Source: Epichloe hybrida
Lineage: Eukaryota; Ascomycota; Sordariomycetes; Hypocreales; Clavicipitaceae
Assembly: GCA_019022495.1 (NCBI GenBank)
Contig: JAFEKR010000073.1
Location: 1-64,000, forward strand
Direction: 5' to 3'
DNA length: 64,000 nt
Shown here: positions 59,707 through 64,000 of the stretch, piece after piece
Position numbering within the stretch: position 1 is the first letter of the stretch
Layout of the letters: each line of letters opens with the position of its first letter
The notes under the pieces: generated by a model
Told to the model about the DNA's origin: nothing
Databases searched by the model: none
Seen by the model: only the letters and a program-made list of their open reading frames with translations
Made by a program: the position numbers and the translations under genes

Positions 59707-59924
59707 ATAAGCTACTATAAGCTATAATAAATTATATTAACTTATAATATTATTAGTGTTAAAGTTTAATTAAAATTAAATAGTAAATAAGTAACTAAAA
59801 TATAAATATAAATAAGTATAAGGAAATTACTATAGAAGAAGCTATACTTTTTAATTACTTAGTATTTTAAGCTTTTTAAATATATTAATAAAATAAAATA
59901 CTTTTCTTTCTTATATTTTTTAAA

Positions 59925-60430
59925 ATAATAATAATAGTAATAATAGTAATAATAGTAATAATAGTAATAATAGTAATAATAGTAATAATAGTAATAATAG
60001 TAATAATAGTAATAATAGTAATAATAGTAATAATAGTAATAATAGTAATAATAGTAATAATAGTAATAATAGTAATAATAGTAATAATAGTAATAATAGT
60101 AATAATAGTAATAATAGTAATAATAGTAATAATAGTAATAATAGTAATAATAGTAATAATAGTAATAATAGTAATAATAGTAATAATAGTAATAATAGTA
60201 ATAATAGTAATAATAGTAATAATAGTAATAATAGTAATAATAGTAATAATAGTAATAATAGTAATAATAGTAATAATAGTAATAATAGTAATAATAGTAA
60301 TAATAGTAATAATAGTAATAATAGTAATAATAGTAATAATAGTAATAATAGTAATAATAGTAATAATAGTAATAATAGTAATAATAGTAATAATAGTAGT
60401 AGTAGTAATAGTAGTAATAGTAATAATAAA
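59925..60430. repeat. AATAATAGT 9-bp array
   Basis: About 54 nearly perfect copies over 500 bp, ending in AGTAGTAGT variants. Counterpart of the short TTTTTACTATTA array of hAT-1. Confidence 0.95.
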
Positions 60431-60499
60431 TTTAATATCTCTTTTTAAGAAATAATTCTATAACTAATTAAAAAAAAGTATAAACTCTAAGTAAAAGGC

Positions 60500-61235
60500 A
60501 ACTATAAGAACCCACTTTAGACCCACTTTTATTAATTCCTTCTTTTTCTAAGACTAGATTATAGAAAAAAGCATAAAAGTTATTAGGAAGTAGAGGGATA
60601 ATTATAAGGACCCACTTTAGACCCACTTTTATTAATTCCTTCTTTTTCTAAGACTAGATTATAGAAAAAAGCATAAAAGTTATTAGGAAGTAGAGGGATA
60701 ATTATAAGGACCCACTTTAGACCCACTTTTATTAATACCTCCTTTTTCTAAGACTAGATTATAGAAAAAAGCATAAAAGTTATTAGGAAGTAGAGGTATA
60801 ATTATAAGAACCCACTTTAGACCCACTTTTATTAATACCTCCTTTTTCTAAGACTAGATTATAGAAAAAAGTATAAAAGTTATTAGGAAGTAGAGGGATA
60901 ATTATAAGGACCCACTTTAGACCCATTTTTATTAATACCTCCTTTTTCTAAGACTAGATTATAGAAAAAAGCATAAAAGTTATTAGGAAGTAGAGGTATA
61001 ATTATAAGAACCCACTTTAGACCCACTTTTATTAATACCTCCTTTTTCTAAGACTATATTATAGAAAAAGCATAAAGGTTATTAGTAAGTAAAGGTATAA
61101 TTATAAGGACTTACTTTAGACCCACTTTTATTAATATATCTTTTTCTTTAGACAAATTTATAGAAAAAGCATAGAAACTATTAGTAAATAAAAGGTATAG
61201 TTAATAAGGTTTACTTTTAAACCTACTTTTTAGTA
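60500..61235. repeat. 100-bp tandem array with paired CCCACTTT motifs
   Basis: Seven units with starts of CCCACTTTAGACCCACTTTT at 60511, 60611, 60711, 60811, 60911, 61011 and about 61110, and a last degraded one near 61209. Units 1 to 6 are nearly identical; the last two are diverged. Each unit also has TTCTAAGACTAGATTATAG. Confidence 0.95.
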
Positions 61236-61910
61236 TAATATATAGCTAAGTAAGTAAGCTAAAAATAGTATATATTCTTAAGCTTACTTTTAAAGCTTTT
61301 TTTTCTAATTTTAGTAATAAAGGAAAATATATTATATTTCTTTTTAATATTATAAGAATAATATTCTAGCTATTTTTTCAAAGCTTTTTCAAAGCTTTTT
61401 TAAGGGTTTTTACATTTCTTTTAACTTAAAAAACCTAAAAACTTAATATAATTATTTATAATTATAATAAAAGAAGATATATAGCTAAAAACCCTTCTAT
61501 AATATAAAGTAAAAATTTTTATTTATTATAAATAGCTTATCTTTATAAATATATTATTATTAGATTTATTATCCTATTTATATATAATAGTAAATAATTT
61601 CTTTAGGGTAAATCTTAGATTTAAAGTAAAAAAAGTATATTAAAATAAATATTAAATCTAATTAAAAATCTACAAAGATGAAATAACCTTTAGAATTTAG
61701 GAAATAAATAGAGTTATATAGTAATACTAAAAATACTATACGTAGCTACCCTATTCCTATTATAAGCTTAATAGTTTAAATAAGTATAAACTTTAAAGAT
61801 TTATAACTAAATAACTAAATTCTAATAAAAAAGAAAGCTAATATTAAGTTAATAAAGAAAAATCTAAAGAATATTATAAGATATTAATATGCCCCACTTT
61901 TATTTTTAGC
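61236..61910. other. AT-rich right part of hAT-2
   Basis: No gene. Shares AT-rich stretches and the CCCCACTTTTATTTTTAGCC string with the left part of hAT-1 in reverse. Confidence 0.6.
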
Positions 61911-62295
61911 CTTATACTACATTACACTACAATTCACTACACTACATACTACAAGGAAAGTCAAAATACTACATTTACTACACTACATGTAAAGCTCTGT
62001 CGGTAGGTCTATGAGAGGAAGAAGATCTTTTCAACTAGCTAGGTAGCTAGTCCTCTCAACTAACAACAGCCGCATTACCTGTACAACGTATTTAAAATCA
62101 ATTCTATTGCTCTATAAGATATTATAAAAGTAATCTAGATTAAATTCTATTAGTTAATAACTGCTATAACCTTCCGTTACGTTGCGTTAATTAATTTAAC
62201 GTTGCAGCCCTATTGGTCCCTGACCGTAGAGCTTGCACCCGTACAGCTGTTGCTAGCTGGCAACTAGCTCCCTACATTTCATTAGGTTATGAGCC

Positions 62296-62534
62296 CGGTG
62301 GCGCAGTGGTTGTGGCTCACTGTAGCGTATTAGCCCGCCCACCACAGTGGAGCACTACTCTGCGAGGTAAGGTTATAGGTTTAAACCCTGCCGAAAAAAA
62401 ACAACTAAAGAAATTCAATTGCTAGTATAAGCCTAACCTCCAATAGGGCACTTTGGATATACAATTCCAGGGGGAGTGTTAAAATATATAAGGCTTTGTA
62501 ATCCTAGGTTCAGTCGGATCGGTCCACTCTTTTG
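62296..62534 (+). mobile_element. tRNA-like / SINE-like insertion in the leader of F
   Basis: An A-box-like TGGCGCAGTGG (62299-62309) and a B-box-like GGTTTAAACCC (62378-62388) are followed by an A-run and, at the end, CTCTTTT (62527-62533), a possible RNA polymerase III stop. The insertion is framed by ATTTCATTAGGTTATGAGCC (62276-62295) and ATTTCAACAGGTTATGAGCC (62535-62554), 18 of 20 identical, which looks like a long target duplication. Alternatively the second copy marks the end of another short LTR (TGTTAAAATATATAAGG starts at 62477) followed by its primer site. Confidence 0.45.
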
Positions 62535-62543
62535 ATTTCAACA

Positions 62544-62554
62544 GGTTATGAGCC
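62544..62554 (+). promoter_or_regulatory. Copia primer-binding site (initiator tRNA-Met anticodon type)
   Basis: GGTTATGAGCC is complementary to the anticodon arm of initiator tRNA-Met (GGCTCATAACC), the half-tRNA primer used by many Copia elements. It occurs twice, here and at 62285-62295 directly after the LTR. Confidence 0.6.
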
Positions 62555-62599
62555 TGGCTCTATCACTATAGATTCCTTTTAGGTCATTTTATGTGCGAA

Positions 62600-62840
62600 T
62601 ACAGAAGACTTCCCTTCTATAAAAAAGGAAGGACCTGCGAGAAAGAAGCTTTTCCCTTCTATAAAAAGGAATCAATTGTGGCCATAGAAGACTTCCCTTC
62701 TATAAAAAAGGAAGGATCCGCGAGATAGAAGCTTTTTCCCTTCTATAAAAAGGAATAAATTTCAAATACAGAAGACTTCCCTTCTATAAAAAAGGAAGGA
62801 CCCGCAAGATAGAAGCTTTTCCCTTCTATAAAAAAGGAAA
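62600..62840 (+). repeat. Leader tandem repeats with hairpins
   Basis: Three units of about 84 bp starting with CAGAAGACTTCCC or TAGAAGACTTCCC. Each contains two stem-forming segments (CTTCCCTTCTATAAAAAAGG, where CCTT pairs with AAGG). The last copy ends at the gag ATG. Could serve RNA packaging or translation; unknown. Confidence 0.7.
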
Positions 62841-64000
62841 ATGAATACCAAAGGAAAGGGAAAGGGACCTGTAATCCCTGACCCTAGTGCGCAAGAGGTT
62901 CTAAATAACCAGCTAAAAGAGCAGGCTATTAAGTAACAAGCAACTATAGACTAGTTATTAGAGAAGCTAGAAAGCTTATCTATAACTATAAATAGTCGTA
63001 TAGAGGGTGTGGAATCTAATAAGCCCGCTAGTTAGCAGCAGGATCAGCAGCCTATTCAAGAACAACAAGCTGAATCTAGCTCCGTACAAGCAACCTTTAA
63101 TAATTCAATTATTAAGGAATTTAATAAGAGGGTTTATAGTTTCCCAGAGACTGCTAGGCTTAAAGGAGCTGAAAATTTCGAACAATAGAAACAAGCCCTA
63201 ACTATCTACTTTAGAGCTTTAGGCATGCCTAATTTTCTAGATAATCCGGAGAGTTCTAGGGCGCTAGGGGATCTAGATCAAGCTATTATCCTTATATTAC
63301 TAAGGGATAGTTATACAGAAGGACCCCAAGCCGCTATAACTTAGCAAAAATCACCTAAAGAAGCCTATAATTTACTTATAAGGCAATATTCACATAGCGT
63401 TGAAATCCAGAGGGGGTCCCTATATTCAGAATTTCATAACCTGAATTTTTAAGAGTTTAAGGGGACTCTAGAGTCCTTTAATGCAGTCTTTAATAATCTA
63501 CTAGCTAGATTATCGATTTCAGGGGTCCTGATTGCTCCGATAGATCAGGTTAATTAATATCTTCAATCCCTAAAATCAACCTTCCCTTAGTAGGCTAAGA
63601 GGCAACGATTTAGCATGCATACAAATAGGGCTATAGGGGCTCCCCTAGATGCCCTAAATCTTCAATTCTTAATAGCAGACCTTCTAGCAGAACAGAGGGA
63701 TAAATCATCTACAGTATCCAAAGCCCTGAATTATAAGGCTAAAAACCTTAAAAAGGGTGCCAAAGAAAAAGAAAAGGCCCCTAAGGATCAGAAGAAGAAA
63801 GGAGGCTCTGAAGAAAATAAGGGCTCTTCTAATTCTAATTCTTCTTCTAATAAGAAGAAGAAAAAGAAGCAAAAAGGTTAAAAATCAGATAAAAAGGATA
63901 ATAAAGAGACCTCTAGAGAGGGATCTTTTATACTAGGAAATTACAACCTTTCTAACGGTGCTCTTAAACCGTACAAGAAGCCTAGCCTTCATAAGACTAG
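62841..64000 (+). pseudogene. Copia gag and start of pol (element F), dead
   Basis: ATG at 62841. One frame runs to the window edge with stops mostly at expected Gln or Trp codons. N-terminal Gln-rich helix (SITINSRIEGVESNKPAS), then a UBN2/Retrotran_gag-type domain (KGAENFEQ, YFRALGMPNFLDN, SPKEAYNLLIRQYSHSVEIQ, SFNAVFNNLLARLSI), then a basic, Ser/Lys-rich tail (63741-63870). After a TAA at 63879 the same frame continues (SREGSFILGNYNLSNGALK). The longest open piece is 63615-63881. It should precede the protease and integrase, the latter seen for this family in element A. Confidence 0.85.

Larger units (their letters stand above)
59101..61999. mobile_element. hAT-2, non-autonomous hAT element (2899 bp)
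   Basis: Ends CAGAGCTTTGC and, in reverse complement, CAGAGCTTTAC. The exact 8-bp duplication TCGGTAGG is at 59093-59100 and 62000-62007. No transposase. The interior is the right-hand third of hAT-1 in reverse (decamer array, unique AT-rich block, ATAATAGT array), a 100-bp tandem array, and a part near 61890 (GCCCCACTTTTATTTTTAGCC) that matches hAT-1 near 7625 in reverse. It looks like a deletion derivative of a hAT-1 relative with expanded tandem arrays. Confidence 0.95.
58533..62280 (+). repeat. 5' LTR of element F, split by hAT-2
   Basis: LTR parts 58533-59100 and 62008-62280 total 841 bp, against 821 bp for the A copy. The difference is mainly one extra CAGCTGTCAACGGCTGCGTCG unit. It keeps more CpG than the A copy, including TCGTACAAAAG at 58881, and two intact TGACGTAAG sites (58791, 58806). 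Confidence 0.9.
58533..64000 (+). mobile_element. Ty1/Copia element F (family of A), 5' part
   Basis: Starts with an LTR matching 2940-3760, inserted in element E. The five bases before it, CAAGT (58528-58532), fit the uninterrupted Copia-2 sequence and are the likely target copy. Inside the LTR hAT-2 has inserted (59101-61999). After the LTR come a leader (62281-62840) with a tRNA-like insertion and tandem repeats, then gag from 62841. The element continues past the window edge. Confidence 0.9.

Noticed and set aside
62296..62393. A functional tRNA gene
   Set aside because: A and B boxes are present, but a cloverleaf with a matched acceptor stem cannot be drawn and the boxes are about 70 bp apart without a clear anticodon arm.
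62213..62425. 70-codon frame across the LTR/leader of F
   Set aside because: It spans the LTR end and the tRNA-like segment, so it is not a protein gene.

Overview
The window looks like a transposon-dense, AT-rich block of a filamentous ascomycete (Pezizomycotina) chromosome. The reasons are the only intact cellular gene, a fungal PIF1-type DNA helicase with one short intron; the mix of Ty1/Copia, Ty3/Gypsy chromovirus, hAT and Mutator-like elements; and pervasive C-to-T / G-to-A change that turns Gln and Trp codons into stops, as expected of repeat-induced point mutation (RIP). The genus cannot be read from the sequence.

Layout. 1-3760: 3' part of a plus-strand Copia element (A) with its LTR. 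3871-16442: a complete minus-strand Copia element (Copia-1, 307-bp LTRs) into which a 5.8-kb hAT transposon (hAT-1, 7438-13201) has jumped; its nine-exon transposase is broken only by three stops. 16613-23373 and 23779-30533: two complete minus-strand copies (B, C) of a second Copia family with about 257-bp LTRs. 30571-37131: a complete plus-strand Gypsy chromovirus (G). 37137-38785: AT-rich hAT-like terminal sequence with a decamer minisatellite and a 404-bp foldback hAT MITE. 38786 to about 48390: remains of a Mutator-like element, split by a third Copia-2 copy (D, 39697-46451) and carrying a second, inverted copy of the 404-bp MITE. About 48391-55970: the one island of ordinary base composition, with the PIF1 gene (minus strand), two decayed or multi-exon minus-strand genes and a small palindromic MITE. 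55971-57718: a degraded third type of Copia pol, then a fourth Copia-2 copy (E), entered by a second A-family Copia (F, 58533 to the end), whose 5' LTR is itself split by a 2.9-kb non-autonomous hAT (hAT-2).

How it fits together. Nearly every boundary is fixed by a target-site duplication read directly: 5 bp for the LTR elements and 8 bp for the hAT elements. The order of insertion can therefore be read as a nest. hAT-1 looks like the autonomous source type: hAT-2 shares its terminal inverted repeat, internal AT-rich blocks and minisatellite, but has no transposase. hAT-1, hAT-2 and the MITEs all carry the motif AGTGGGTCTAAAAGTGGG or a close variant. The LTR elements show a consistent pattern in which the outer ends of each insertion kept their C and G while the inner LTR halves and coding parts lost them.
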